NCBI GenBank assembly: GCA_028532985.1
Contig: JANCIK010000007.1
Span: forward strand, 1,984,001-2,048,000
Direction of reading: 5' to 3'
Length of the DNA stretch: 64,000 nt
Origin: Stropharia rugosoannulata
Lineage: Eukaryota; Basidiomycota; Agaricomycetes; Agaricales; Strophariaceae
Position numbers and translations under genes: made by a program. Every line of letters starts with the position of its first letter. Positions within the stretch are counted from its first letter, which is position 1. The notes under the pieces are model-generated. The model made no database searches and was not told the origin of the DNA. It saw only the letters and a list, made by a program, of their open reading frames with translations. This document shows, piece by piece, positions 46,359 through 60,000 of the stretch.

Positions 46359-47614
46359 ATATACGTTATACTCTAATAACACAAAATCATTTGTTATTCT
46401 TTCTATAATCGACAACTTCGGTGTGGGAGGCATGCTGTCGTCCTGAGCTGCTGGCGGGCCGCGGTACTGGATCCTGGTATGTATCACGCCCGTGCACGGC
46501 GGCTTCGACAATCTCAGGAGAGGGCATCAATGCAGTCCTTGTCCTCCACCGCACGCTCCTCTGTTGCCGTATCTGCAGCGGCGCAACCATCGTCCAAACC
46601 CGAAGGGAAATCGAGGCCTGTAAACTCCTCCATTCACTCCTCGAGGCGCAACTCGCGAAGGAACTGTAACCGCTCGGGCTCCTCATCCGACATGTCTTCC
46701 TCCCCTTCTTCCCTTCCCGCCACCTCCGCATCGTGTACGTCGGTTTCTTGTCCCCGCCTTCCCGTGCCTGATCATACCCATTCGTCTCCTCCGCCCCTCC
46801 CTGCGCGAGCCCAAGGCCCAGGCCAGCAACGCCCAAGTCAAGCGGCGGGGCAGGCGGCGGACGCGTAGGCTTCTCCGCAGGCTCGGTGCGCACCTGCACC
46901 GGAATGAGGATGCTCATCCTCATTCGTCATCGGGGACGTGCCTGAGCCTGCGCGGCTGTGGCTCCTACTGTGGACCTGCGTCTGCGCACCCATAAGTGCG
47001 GAGGGCGAGCGCGAGTGAAACTTACAATTGCAAGCGTGTCCGGACCTCTCGGGCAAATACCCCAAAACTTTCCGGCGCAAAATATCGCTAGACGCGATTT
47101 TTATGGCATATTTGCGTGGGAAATCTTGGTCAAAAGATGTTCGAATATGATAACGAATGTTGACTCGAATCGGACTCAGAGCCAACCAGTGAGAGCGACG
47201 ACCAAGCGACGACACTTGAACGGCATCAGCGCTTCAGCTTAACACCTTGGTTAACACCACCCAGGTGCATTCTTCGCCCGTCATGTCAGTAGTCCAATGC
47301 CGATCCATGTCAACTCATTTACCTCATTGGTAACAAATTCATGGGTTTGAAATTGAACATTACTGATTTATTTATGCCGCACTACCTGCCTAGGAGTCAG
47401 TCACCATCAAGTACGGAAAAGAGACCGTTCACATGTCGCAAATATCACTGCTATATGATACTATTATTGGAGACTATAAATGTCTTCAGGCTTCACAGAC
47501 GATTAAAAGCCATCGAGTCTTTATCAAGTCGGGGCGTGGAGATCATGCAGCCTAATTTCACCGGTATAAAGGGCTGCTTCAATTCAAGTGCGATATGTGA
47601 CCTACAAAGCCGAC
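46359..47614. other. GC-rich segment and promoter region before the DUF6534 gene
   Basis: The stretch 46421-46870 is GC-rich and open on both strands. The + frame (SLSSTARSS...SSRRNSRRN) is Ser/Arg-rich and could be a fragment of a disordered protein, but it has no start context or conserved motif, so I do not call a gene. At 47036-47090 there is a ~45-bp element shared with 4540-4580 and 43528-43570. A TATAAA box lies at 47565-47570. Confidence 0.4.
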
Positions 47615-49300
47615 ATGGACTCCCCCATCTCGACCATCCCTCAGGTTGTTCCCGTCGTTGACTTAAATGACACTATCGGCGCCATTGAAATAGGCTCTCT
47701 GTTCGGTGTCTTCCTGTTTGGGATAGTTACCCTGCAGACGTTCAATTATTACGACAACTACAGGGAGGACCCGTGGATTAACAAAACATTGGTATGTTTC
47801 TGGCTTATAGCGCAAGTATATGAGCTAATCCATCCAATTATAAGGTCGCAGTCATTTGGTACTTTCGATCACAATTTCTTGTAAATTTCACAACGGCTTA
47901 ACTGCGTCCCCTCAGGTTATTGGAAATCGGGCATACACTGGGAATTAACTACGAGGTCTATCGTTCAACCATCACCTTGTACGGTCAACCATGGCTACTG
48001 GTGCGATTCCCTGGGATAGCGGCTGTCACTGTTATTGGTGGGGCTATTACCCTTATCACACAGGTGAGGACGTGTTCTACGTTAATACATTTCATTATTT
48101 GGAGGTAGTATTAATATATACTAGATCTTCTTTTCTCTGCGCTTAACCAAGCTTCTTCCAAGACCGTACCACCGTATCGGAATCGTAGCAATAATAATCT
48201 CGACTTCCAGATTTTCTACGAGTATATACCTCACCGTGGAGGGTCTGATCCTTACCAACATAACCGAGTACCGCGAGAAATGCCAATGGGTGGTCGCTTT
48301 TATGTTCATTTCCAGCGCTTTGGTCGACATTATGATCGCTGCCTCCATGTTGTACTATCTTGCGAGACAGCGAAAACAGGTCAAAAGGCACGTTCTGTGT
48401 AGATCTACTTGGACATGCCTGTTATACTGACTATTTGCCAATCGGGGTAATAGAATTTCTAGGCTATTGGATCGTCTCGTTACATATACGATTAGTGAGT
48501 AGAATTTTTTCCTCTGCGTCAAGGCACAATTTGAAATTGTCGACTGTACAGGGACCGGATTGCTCACCAGGTAGGTATTCCAAATCCGAGCGCCGTGAAA
48601 CAAGTTTTGACTGGACCAGTGTTGCTGCCATTGCCGTTATTCTATGTGTGAGCGGCTTTTTACCTTGGATATTGGAGTGATCTAACTTCGCATCTAGTTC
48701 CAATTGATGCCTGCAAACTGTCCGTCCGGTTAACTTAAACTACAGATGTGTTTATTAACCGTTGATACAGTTGTTTGGTTGGGTGTATACACCTTTGTCG
48801 CTAAGCGTAAGTCTTTTCACAGCTGTATGTATGAGTTTTCCATTGATTGAACTAAAAATTGTTCCGTTCAGTCTACTCGAACAGCCTTCTATCTGCGTGC
48901 GTGCCCGTATTTTGCAATCGTCAAGTATATCAATCAGCTAATATTTGACACGATCTACAGCCTAAATGCTCGCAAGGAGCTTAGAGCGGACATCTTCAAC
49001 TCTGATTCCATACCTGGCGACCACTTTACGATGCCGGACATAGAGAATTTGGCTCCGTATTCCCATGAAGAGGTTCGTCAGTCGTACTGTGACGTTTTGG
49101 TGCCTGGCGCTGTAGACTGACATATCTATTCCTAACAGAGAGCCCCATCATTCCAGCCGGTTGTCATTACCATGAAATCAACCATGGATCGTGAAAGCCC
49201 CGACTTGCAAGTACGCTTGAGGCAGATAAGTAATTGGAATGGAAGCTGACGGGATGCATTAATTCAGGATAAACCAGGCACATACCCACGCGTAATGTAA
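47615..49300 (+). CDS. DUF6534-type multi-pass membrane protein
   Basis: A many-intron gene. Clear exons: 47615-47791, 47845-47858 (a 14-nt microexon), 47916-48063, 48125 to about 48396, then short exons near 48460-48494, 48553-48573, 48610-48650 and 48747-48810, an exon starting near 48872 with VYSNSLLSA, and the last pieces to TAA at 49298-49300. The protein begins MDSPISTIPQVVPVVDLND and has about seven hydrophobic segments (for example IGSLFGVFLFGIVTLQTF and VAFMFISSALVDIMIAASML). DRLVTYTI followed by RTGLLTR, then YSNSLLSALNARKELR, are hallmarks of the agaricomycete DUF6534 family of unknown function. A TATA box lies 45 bp upstream. Internal donors between 48396 and 48750 are uncertain. 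Confidence 0.8.
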
Positions 49301-50326
49301 GCCGGTAACACAAACGAGGCTGCGCCTCTCTACCTACACTACGGACATAGGATGTTTGGAATAAAATAGGATCTCCGACTTTGTAATCTTCATGTAACTA
49401 TGTACTGCTACTCTATCTGATCAACTTATGATATGTTCTATTGTACCTGATGGAGGGAAGAAGATGTCAAGAACGCAGTCAAGGCGGGTATATGGTAAGG
49501 TCAAGATTAATATTAAGGAACGATGCGGTCTGCAAACAACATATGAAGGCAGTACTGCTGGTAAGAATGAAGTTCAGAATTCTTTGATCTATGTGTCTTT
49601 GAAGTACGTACGCCAGGGGAGGTTTGTTTCTAATGTGGAAGAGCCTTGACAGAAGCTCAACTGACAGACGACTTTCTCCGCGGACTTCTCAGAATAACTG
49701 CTTATCGCCGTATTTGAGAGCTTGATATTAGCATCGGCTACTATCTATTTGTATTGTAAGATGAAGTATCTTAGTACTACGAATCAGAGGTTACTGTCGC
49801 GTACGGACTCAGCCTATTTATCCCTTATACTACTGCCAACATACAGTCTAGAATCGCAGACTCAGCATGTGAGGTATCGAGAGAAAAGCAGCCTTCACAA
49901 CGAGCGGCCCCTTTAACAAGCAGAACAATCGCGTAGCCTCATGGTGCATCAAGACGTGTGAGAATGGTGGCGCAGACAAGAGAAAACGGGCGAAGAGTCG
50001 TAAAGGTTTGATACTTCAGTGAATGCCTACAGGTTTAATTAAGGCGCCATTTCTCTGCATTTATCTTATGTCATGGGTTCTACTCCTACTTTCAGGATCG
50101 TATGCCACTGCCAAATGCATTGTGTTAACGGTATCAGTACACTTTTGAAGGTTTACTGATTAATACGTATGATAGTATCACAATACGGGGAACATAAGGT
50201 TTGGTTTCCTTCAATTACATTTCCGCATAACCTTCCTGACCTTTAGCAACGCAACTGATCCAATTGCACCCTGCGAGAGTGACTCTGTTGTGTATGCTGT
50301 GCTTCAAACCATCTGGCAGTAGCCGT
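49301..50326. other. Intergenic DNA
   Basis: About 1 kb with no supported gene; only short ORFs without motifs. Confidence 0.5.
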
Positions 50327-51610
50327 TCAAGGAGAGTTTCCAATGTCGCAGCGCGAGCACTTTATAACTATCTTCTCATCGTCACCAGACTCGCTCTGAG
50401 ACGAAGAATGCCGACACCGCTTCTTCCTAGACTCAGAATTATGGGCCGGCTCGGACACTAGCTCTTCTCTATCATCTTTAAGAGGATACAGATGAGAACC
50501 GAGAGATTGGTTTCTGTCGTTCGCCTGCAGCGCCAATTGTCCCAAACGTCCCAGGAGTGCTGCAATGAAGCAAAAGTGCTAGAGAATGCTTCAAAGATTT
50601 TGACGTAAGAGTGGACATTGGCCATATCCAACGACATCTCCCGCCGTATATAGTGTCGAATGAGCTCCACCCTGATCGGAGAGCTAAGGTGCTGAGCAAC
50701 GTCTTACACTTCAACATCAACCAGCCCTTCAAAGCTTCGATGCCCAACGTTGACCGAACAAATACTGCGCACCGCTCTATTGACGGCTGTATAAATCCTG
50801 TAGAAACGCACTTGGCCCGATCTCGAGCTTTTCGGGTATTACTGAGAGATGTGACGAATCGAAGGCCCAGGCGCCCATCCACCAAAGAGATTCCAAATCG
50901 TGTTGGGGTTATGCACGACGACTTCTAGAGCAGCATCATACTCACTGGCAGGTCTGGGAAGGACGCCAAGGTGATGTCCAGGACTGAACAGATGGACTTT
51001 TGCCAAGGGCTCAAGGGCTCATGCGCCATATAGTGCGGCGTACCCTATACATATAAGAAGCGTCACATGAGAGTTGCCTAAGGAGCGAACATTGCAAGTT
51101 TACCATATTAGGTTCCTTCGCCGCAGGTGCATTGCCAGGAAATCTTTTTACATACTCAAGGTCGGCCAATTGGACTTGAAAACCTCCTTCTTATCGGTGA
51201 ATAAGGACGTTTCCACAACTAATATCGCGATGCACCCAGCCAGCGCACAGCAGAAGCTCGAGCGCTAAATATATTTAGATAAATTTGTATGAAATTGTGC
51301 ATGAACGTCGGTCAACTTACGTATAATAGCGGAGTACAATGCTGTCACAACCTCTCCCATGGTCTTGAGCTCGGCAAAGGCGGTACGAGCCTCTTCGTAC
51401 TGTCCCCCCGCCTTCGTCGTCTATACCCGGTCCACCTCTGTAGGTTCGGAAGCAGAGCCTGGAGTTTTGAATTCATAACAGAGCGCCTAACTCAGAGTCG
51501 TTTGCAAGGTTTGTAAGCACGAAATAATCGACACGTCTGTCAGTAGTCACGAATGGCATGTAATGGCTTATGAAAGCTTCTACAGGACAGCTCAAGAATA
51601 CGTCGTACAT
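50327..51610 (-). pseudogene. Decayed FunK1 kinase locus (I)
   Basis: Fragments in the right order on the - strand: LSCPVEAFISHYMPF (about 51600-51550), EEARTAFAELKTMGEVVTAL (about 51400-51320), ELLLCAGWVHRDISCGNVLI followed by a stop, then ADLEYVKRFP (about 51255-51130). Next come HN and QHDLESLWWMG separated by a frameshift (about 50915-50875), LIRHYIRREMSLDMA (about 50665) and a Ser/Arg/Lys tail (about 50500-50330). The whole N-lobe middle is missing. Closest to remnant D'. Confidence 0.8.
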
Positions 51611-52721
51611 GTTGTGTGTCGGAATTCAAATGAACTTTTCGTTCAAAGTTCATCTGGCCAAACGTTCTTTGATCTCTGAAGAAACCTGTAAATGAAAACT
51701 GGTGGAATAAGCGGTGGGTGGTTAGTACTAGACGGAGGGGTATGCTGGAGCGTATTGACCTACCACGAATTTGAAATCAGGCAAGTGTGAGGCAGGTGCA
51801 GAACAACGTGTTGATGCCACTTGTACGAACTGCACGTGTGGCGGTGCTGTGATTACAGTGATTCCCAACGCCAACATCCAAGTACATAAGCATGACGTCG
51901 GTAAAAGAAACAGTAAGAGGTGGAAGTCGTAAGCATAATCAGTCAATCGATGGCTGGACTGTAGCTCGCTGAACAGTATAGGCGACGATATATATTTGGG
52001 AGTTTTTAAGTTAGCTATTGGCCGCTACTAGTATGAGAAACGGTGGTATGTATTAATAATTCTGCCACACTATATACACTTGTATGGGGCTCTGATCATG
52101 AAGGGTTTTGACTGGCAGGTGCCCGCTGTCTTAATTCACATGTCGGCCGTGTTGACTGAGAATGTAAGGGGAAGAACCATAGTCAGTAGGCTAGAATTCA
52201 ATAATGTCCACAAATTGTATACTAGAGGATATACTAAAGGATGGACCAAAATCCATGCTTTTAATACCAAGGAAATTCAATGAGCCTATACAATACTAAC
52301 AGTAACAGGCGCCCAAATGCCTTAAGGCTGCCTTCTTATACTCACGGATTCAAGGTTAACTTAGGCGAAACGTCATTATAGATATGAATAGTATCATGTC
52401 TAAGGAGGAGGCATTAGTAATTATATCGATACCTACGCCACAAGCTGAAGCCGGTATGCAATTCTATTAGCCTGCATATTTAAGCGCCCAAGTTCGTTTG
52501 CGTGCTTCTCGTGCCAATTAATGCGTACAATAATGAAGTACTCATTTCACTTGAGGTAAGCCTATAGCGATAAGTTACAAAAGAGTGATATATATGGTAG
52601 TTCCACAACAAAATGAATCTGGCAATAGTATAGTACCGGTTCAATCCCAATAATGATAATGCGTTAATGAAATTAAGACCTAAAATAGAAAGGTTTTCCA
52701 AAAGCGACAAGATATTATATA
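51611..52721. other. AT-rich intergenic DNA
   Basis: About 1.1 kb with no supported gene. Part may be further-decayed N-terminal sequence of locus I. Confidence 0.45.
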
Positions 52722-54056
52722 TCATATCTGACAACCTGGAACTTTAGCAAGAACACAGTCTCTCCATGCCGTGTACATCAACACAACAAAGTTATTGCCT
52801 TCGGGACTCCCAGAGGTAAATGGGGTACGATCACCCCACCCGAGCGGGTTTATTGCAGGAGTCGCCGTTCCATTAGCAGTGATATGATTCGTGCCCATCG
52901 TTGTCCTGATCGTCTCAGCCCAGGCGATGTATCGCTTGCTATCGTCACTGGAGATGAGTGGACTGCCGAGGCGGCGTTCATTGGAGAGGGTCGCCAACCG
53001 GTATGCAACGCTTGCAAGCATATTGCTACCAGATATCTCCCCGAACCATGTGGGGTCGTCAATGTAGTTCCTGAGCAAGTTCCCATCAGTTGAGGCGCGG
53101 AGAGCACCCTCGAGGATTGGACGGATGACGCCGACGAGGCTGGATGCAGCTTGAGTGCGCCATAGCAGGTCAGGGCCTGTAGGGTCTGTGAAGGTAGAAA
53201 GGGGAGCTTTCACGAGGGTTGCCAAAACGCGCATAGTTCCTGCAGCAGCCCATGCATTTCCTGTGGACCATATACCGGGGTCAGTGCTTACCGGCCCCAG
53301 GATGTGGGTCCACAACCCTGCCGCGGAGGTTGGGTGACTTGCCGGCGGTGATGGTGACGTATTGGTGGTATTGGCTACAAGGACCTCTTCGTACAGAGAG
53401 CACTGGTCGACCGCGGCTTTCAGAACAGTTGCGTTGTTTGTAGCCACGCCGTAGTACGCAAGGAAGGGTGGTGCCATGTAGATGAAGTCGGCCCTGTTAA
53501 TGCTTGATCAGATTTAGACGCCCACCGATGATAATGATACACACCATAGCTCCGCATACGCTGCTCTGTGCGAAATCGCACCATTCGGCCACCGCGGCGC
53601 TCCTGTAAGAAGGTACTCGATTTCCGCAGCCGCTGCATTGGTGTAGGTCTGATTTGTTTTTCCTAGCAGCATCGCGTATACTCCCAAACTCGCGGGATCT
53701 CCAACGGCACCGTCGCCATCTTGAAGTCCATTGGGTGGTACGCCAATAACAATATTTTTTTGGGCGTATGTGAGTGACTGGGAGTTACTAGGCTGGATGG
53801 TGGGTATAGGGAACGGGTGCGATCCGTAGACTGAATGCTGTGGCTCGTAAAGCTCCAGAAGGGCTTCAGCGGCTGTTCCAAACTCCCAAGAGTGGGAGGG
53901 CAGAGCCTCTGCAATTACTGCTGCACTTTGAATGTCGAATCCCGGAGAGAACGGGAAAGCAGGAGAGCCCTGGACTTTGCTGCCCATCGTCCTGGAGGCC
54001 ACACTGGAAAGAACGACGAGAGATAGAAAAACGCGAAGGCGGTCGATGCCCATCAT
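52722..54056 (-). CDS. Secreted six-hairpin glycosidase, GH105-like
   Basis: Exons 53545-54056 and 52722-53493 (intron 53494-53544, GT-AG) give 427 aa. An N-terminal signal peptide is likely (basic MMGIDRLR, then FLSLVVLSSVAS), so the enzyme should be secreted. The body has DFIYMAPPFLAYYG, then WTHILGP and the Gly/Trp/Ala motif WSTGNAWAAAGTMRVL, all typical of the alpha/alpha six-hairpin fold. The fungal GH105 family removes unsaturated glucuronyl or galacturonyl residues from lyase-cleaved pectin; the exact substrate here is an inference. Potential N-glycosylation sites (NTTNT, NGTAT) are present. A saprotroph-like role in cell-wall breakdown fits. Confidence 0.82.
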
Positions 54057-57000
54057 CTTGAGAAAGCGGGGACTGAGGAAGAAAGTGCCGATTAAACGAT
54101 TTGATACCGTCCTTTTTATTCATCTCCCTGGGCCATACAGGCCGAGAAAACCATACTGTGTGGATCTCGGGCCGCTGTGTGGATGCTCGAGATGGATTAT
54201 GGTATGTATGTATGTATTACATTTGTATGACAGAAGATTACTCGAGTAAGGCGTTGTTATATGTTGAAACGGAGGAAATCAGTGGAGCGGACAGGTGCGG
54301 AACGCTTTACCCGACGAGAAGTCCATTTGCTCACATGTCTTTCCAGGTGTGTGACACTTGGGGACATAGCACCTCCAATCTTGGCGCGAAGTCTTCGTCA
54401 AGAGGTCATGTTTCTCAAATTCGTTTTGCCGATAATCGCTCCACCCAATGAGAACGCTATACGTCTGGTACTTTTTATACTTTTAATATTCAATGAGAAT
54501 ATGTTATAAGTGGGTTCTGACCTGCTCTGACAGCATGCTTGGACGACAAGAAGTGCCTACTTTAGAGGAACAAACAATCCAGACTAGGGCTAAAAATGGA
54601 TTGTCATACATTTAAATTTTGCATATGATATGATGCTCAGAATTTGATATCATGGCAACATCAATTTGTGAATCGGGTTCCAATGGGTGCTAAAGATAAA
54701 TAAAACAAATGATGAGATGAACAATCACCGTGGCACACCGATAGGTTACTATTCAATGCAGTGCCCTGCTCAGCAGAATTTGTCGCTCCAAGTTCGTCCC
54801 TGTGAGCGCCCAAAAAAATCCCCGAAGAGACATCAATGTGAAATATAGAATGTGCTTTCATTCGCAAAACCGCTGAAGGATTCAATCTCTAACAGGCTCG
54901 CAGCTTTACTCATTCACGCAAGCATGGACGCACAAGCAACCTTCAGTTGCCACCTGGGACCTCTTCAGGCTTCGTCATTTAGCAGCGAGAGCCGCCTTGC
55001 CATAATGTGCACTTGTATCATCAGGGCATTAGAACAGCGACAGTCTCGGGGCGGATAATCGATTGACCACACTGCGAGCGAGTGACTGAGTAATATATGT
55101 ATCCCATTTTGTAATTAAATGTCTGACGCTTGTCGGCATTCTCTTAGTAAGGTACACAGTATTCGAGGGCTGAAAAAAAGAATTACATACTATGTAATAC
55201 TTGTTGAATTCAAGGGCTCCGAGTCTGAAATTATGTGCTCGAGTCTATTTAAATTTGAGAGTTTATTTAAATTTGAAAAGATCTAGAAAACCCACTGCAC
55301 GACATTTCCTCCACTCCGGTCACTACTTACTGCTACCTTAATCGAATAGTCATAGGACCACGCACCGGGCATGCCGAAGCTTGTACAGCAAAGGCAAATC
55401 AAGCAAATTCGCTTTATGGAGCAAGAAGGTCGAGTAGTCCAAATTTGGCGGGCATCCTGTTCTGCCCTACGGCTGATCTACTGGCACGACCGAGTTTGTC
55501 CTCGTCTTTCGGGACAGGATTACAAGAGACTAGAAGACATGCTTCAATACCGACCTTGAGAAACTATAAGTATACTTAAACTCTTGTTTACAGTTGGCAC
55601 TTCGCTGCTGGCATGAGTATATAAGGAAACTGTGCCACTTGTTCAGAAACGCCTCACTGTCACGCGACGGCCCAGCCTTGCAGCGGCGCACTACGGGAGC
55701 TCAAGCGCTCACCGGCTGCCCCCTATGATCCATGCGTGAGCCACGAGAGCTCAAGAAATGAAGTAAGAAGGAAGCGAAGCGTCAGGCGACACGGCGTGCC
55801 ATTGATGCGGGGACGGCGCGCCCTAGCGCGGTGTGCTTCTAGGCGCATATTGCGTCTTCGTCTCCGCGGGCGCTTGTTGATCCGCGCTCTTGTGCCCGCT
55901 ATACTTTCTGGAGCATTGAGGAACTGGGTGACGGTGGACCTGAGAATTGTGATGGCAATGATCGTGCAAATCCCAATGTGATCCCCGCGCCAGGTGTTCA
56001 GTGACATCTGGCTGCGTGAGTGTTCGGTAGAGCGCCTTTTAATACCCTTATACAGGATAGTCAACATTTTTTGTACTTGGGTAGTCGCCTCAACTCCGGT
56101 ATTATACATGGCAGTCCACAGACAATGTAAGTGAACTTCTGAGCTGATAACTCCGTTATCTAGAGCGTTCTAATATTTTCGCAGGTATAAACAGGCACAT
56201 CGTGTCCGCGTAAGGTAAGCGTGCTTAGTGACTCAACCAGGCTCCCAAGCTGCCACAAAGCCGGACACGGACGACGTGAGGACTAGTCTTGAAGCTTTAC
56301 TTCACACCTGCTCAATGGCCAGCTGGTGAGGATCACATCGAGTTTTTATATATAGCGATGTACTTATCTGATATGGTCAATAACAACCAAAATGGTTCTG
56401 TGAGGGTCAATTCGGAGGTACACAAAGAAAAGTTCTTTCATTGAATATATCAGAATATTCCATGCTGTCAGTATGGCGGTGTGGCATGACGGTTGAAGGA
56501 AACGAGCAGTCTGTATGGTGAACGACGTACTCAGTACTCATAAACATGAGTCTATGACACTTCGATGATACATGCATGCAGCCGGACTGTACGCCAATAA
56601 TAAACTACTATCTTACCCGCCGGAGTTATAGAGTTATAAAAAGCAGCCTGCGTCTTAAAGCGGTTTCGAGCTCCTCATCGCCGCTCACGCGTCAGCAGTA
56701 TTGGTTGGTCTTTGCCAGAAACAATAATCGAAAGACAGATCGACGACAGGCAGGCAGCTTGCACCCGCCGACAGCAGTCCGCGTGCAATGGCCAATGGAG
56801 TAGTGCACTTTCTGGGATGTGTAGAATACAGCGCGCCGAGAGCGGACATAAGCTGAAAAGAGTGTCAAGTGCGGCCGCACCATCGTCGCAGAAGGGGAGC
56901 ACGGTGAACAAAGTGGAACGCTTGGTGCTCCCCCGAGCAGCATCTCGCGTGGTCGTTTCGCCGCACCTGTGCAGGTCACTCAAGTTTCAACGGCATCCGA

Positions 57001-60000
57001 CATATGCTTGGCCGGGTGTCGCAGTGCCGCCCGTAGCTTCTCTGCCTTGGCGGGTTAAGATGCGCAGCAGCTGCAGCAGCTTGTGGAGAGATGTATGCCT
57101 CATCAAGGCTACATAAGACTATATAGCGACGACGCAGCAAAGTTGTAATTCAGTGAAGCTATAGTTGCTGTACTGTCACAGAATTGCATTCACCGTACGT
57201 TACCAGGAAGGGCGTAGTGAGGATTCAGGAAGGCTGAAGGCAACGGCCTAAGGCAGGTCTAGAGGCTCTGCGAAGAGACTATTGGGCTCCTATACCGTTG
57301 CTAAGTAGGGACATAGGACGAAGACCGCCGTGAGACAGATGTGGTGGGGACAAGGCGTGGATAAGAGCGCGTGGGCAGGGCGTATGTAGCGCGGCGACGA
57401 AGTGGATCAGAGTGTGTGCGCGTCGCGCGGTGAGGGCGCACGACAAAAGGGGCATGTCGCCGGCCGGGCGGCAATGCCGGCCATGAGCCGGACTTAGCCG
57501 GCACGACCGACTCAGACGCAGAGTAGCTGGGCGCTTCGATGCGCATGCTTTCAGATTCAAATGCGCAATGGCGAAGCTGCTTCCTGCACCGCCTCGAGCG
57601 TACATACGCGCCTAGTACATACTCGCAAATAGATGGAGAAAGGCGGAAGGCGCTTCCCCGCAGAGGCTGTGCGCGCGGTGCGCGAGACGGCCCCAGGGGA
57701 AGAAGACGCTCGTCCCGGGTCGTTGGAGTCGTGTTCTGAATTTCTATACGTGGGTGTAGAAGTGGCGAGGCCGTGTGGAGTGGGTAGCGATGCGCTTTGT
57801 AGAACACATATCTACACATCTTATTTCAATGGCGGGCGAATGGCGGTGAATTACTGGACTCGACTGTATTGCGACTCGCAGCGCGCATCCACCCACGTCC
57901 GCAGCGCGCTCCACCCCGCTTAGTCTTGGCGCCTCCGGTCGGGTAGATATCGCTAACGGGACACGCTAGCATGGGTCCGCACGGCCATACATAGAAGGCG
58001 CATCTATTCCAAGGACCAACCGTCGATCCACGGTTGTCACGCCCGTCTGTGTGCTTCGCGCGGTTCTTCACCTGCGCTTGGGCCGCGGTGGGAGGCCGGA
58101 GGGCGTGGTAACACTAGGTAGAACCTGTATTTGAGCCGCGCGGCCCCGAGCCAGCCAGGCACGGCTCACGCGCGCAAATGCGCATGCGGGGCTGACATGG
58201 ACATTGGACGTATGTCTGTACTTGGACAGATGGGCATGGACAGATGGTGATGCTCCATACCATCACTGCAACATACAACATACATAAATTATGTATGATA
58301 GTAGACGATAATAATGGTTGTGTCGACTGATGCGCCGCCGCCGCCGCCGTTGCGCTGCGCGCCTATCACCTGCCGCCGGGTGGGCGCCTGTGAGCCCGGA
58401 GCATGTGCTGCGCTGTCGTGGGAGAGATGTACTGATAATAAGTGGGATGGAGTGTGGAGTGAGAGACCCAAGATTTCAATGCTCAGAGGCTCGTGCGGGG
58501 TGGGTAAGTATGTACGCCGGGTCCGGACCCCCTTCGGTGCTGGGCGCGAGCAGCCTCGTCCCGCTGCCTCGCGTCGAGACATGGAACAGACCACGGGGCC
58601 GCGCAAGGGGCCTACCAAAGCCTGCCAATGGTCGCCTACCTGCACAGCACATAAATTACTCGCGTATCGCGTTTCAGACGCGTCTGTGCGACGTTAATGA
58701 GGGAGGCCAATTAATTGCCATGGCGATGCGCCCCCTCCTGACTGAGGGAGTGACCGGTCACGGTGGCGTGCTCGTGTGCTCGTTGTCGCTCGATCGCGTT
58801 TTGGACCGTTTTGGGCTCTTTGGAGTTGGCGAGGGATTAAGATGCGAGGGGCGGTGGAAAGGGGGCAGGGGGCACCCTTGTTGTGCTGGGAGACTGTCAC
58901 CACTCCACTCAGTAATTTCGAATTGAGCGTCTTCTTGCGCTCTTGGAGGGCGACTGTACTGCAGACTGGAGCGGATGTTGCGTCGTCCAAGGCTGAGCTG
59001 AGATGCTGGGAGATTCGCGAACGTATCTTGTGATGCGCTGCGTTGCATAGTACTCACCTATGGGACTGCCTCGATACCAGAAGTTGTAAATTCAGACTCC
59101 CTCGAAAGTGAGGATGGACAACGTTGAAGTCCATGCGACGCGATCGCCGGGGACGATAGCTTGGCCTTGTAAAACTCAGATCGATTGGGCACTGTTTGAA
59201 GATACCCATTGACACGAGAGTAGAGTAAGCACATAGGTGCATTTGGCATTCGGAACTTGGGTGCCTTCGGTCTTCGTTGCATCATACACATGATGCTAGT
59301 CAGCTACGAGCTGCGATTTAGCTGCCGACGCCATTGACATAGTATGTAAGTACGAGACTAGAGTCTAAGCAAAAGACAACAGCAGCCAGTGAGAGCGGAA
59401 GAGCGGAAGAGCGTGCAGGGCCGCTGCGCTCTGAGCCCTCCCGCCGCCATCGCACCGGTTGACACAGCCGGCGGCGTGCGATGTCATTGCGCGCTTGTTG
59501 TGATATGTGCTGACTGAGTGCTGAGTTCTGAGTACATACATGGCGATAAGTACATATGTGGCAGCGAGCGAGCGAGCAAACGTAGTAAAATTGTGTAAAG
59601 TTCGGATGGCCGGATGGATCGATTGAGGAGGGAGGGAAGGTCGTGCAATGGACTGTGCGATAATCGATTTCTAGTATCTACGGATTGGCACATATCTTGC
59701 CATCCGTGATCCAACTAACCAGAGAGGTCCAGACTCCAGCGGCACGCGCTAGCGCCCCGGTGGCACTACGCAGGGGCGCGGTGTGCGTGTGCATGTGCAG
59801 TTGTACTTGGGTACGTAGAGTACAGTGGACAGTGAACAGTATGTCAGAGTAATTTGTAGTACGCATTCGTATTCCCCGTACATATGCCCAGTAGGAAAGT
59901 AGGAACTGGGGACGCCCGAAGATGATGTTTGTGGATTTGTAAATTATTATAGATACATATGTACTTACTTACATATGAGCGGACGCGGTGTGGGTCGCTG

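Noticed and set aside
46387..46923. 178-aa ORF on the - strand and a Ser-rich ORF on the + strand
   Set aside because: The segment is GC-rich and open in several frames; no start context, splice pattern or domain favours either strand.
55723..56109. Arg-rich ORFs on both strands
   Set aside because: They mirror each other over the same GC-rich block and show no domain or conserved start.
58318..58926. 202-aa ORF beginning MCRLMRRRRRRCAARL
   Set aside because: The Arg run is a GCC repeat read out of frame; composition is that of GC-rich noncoding DNA.
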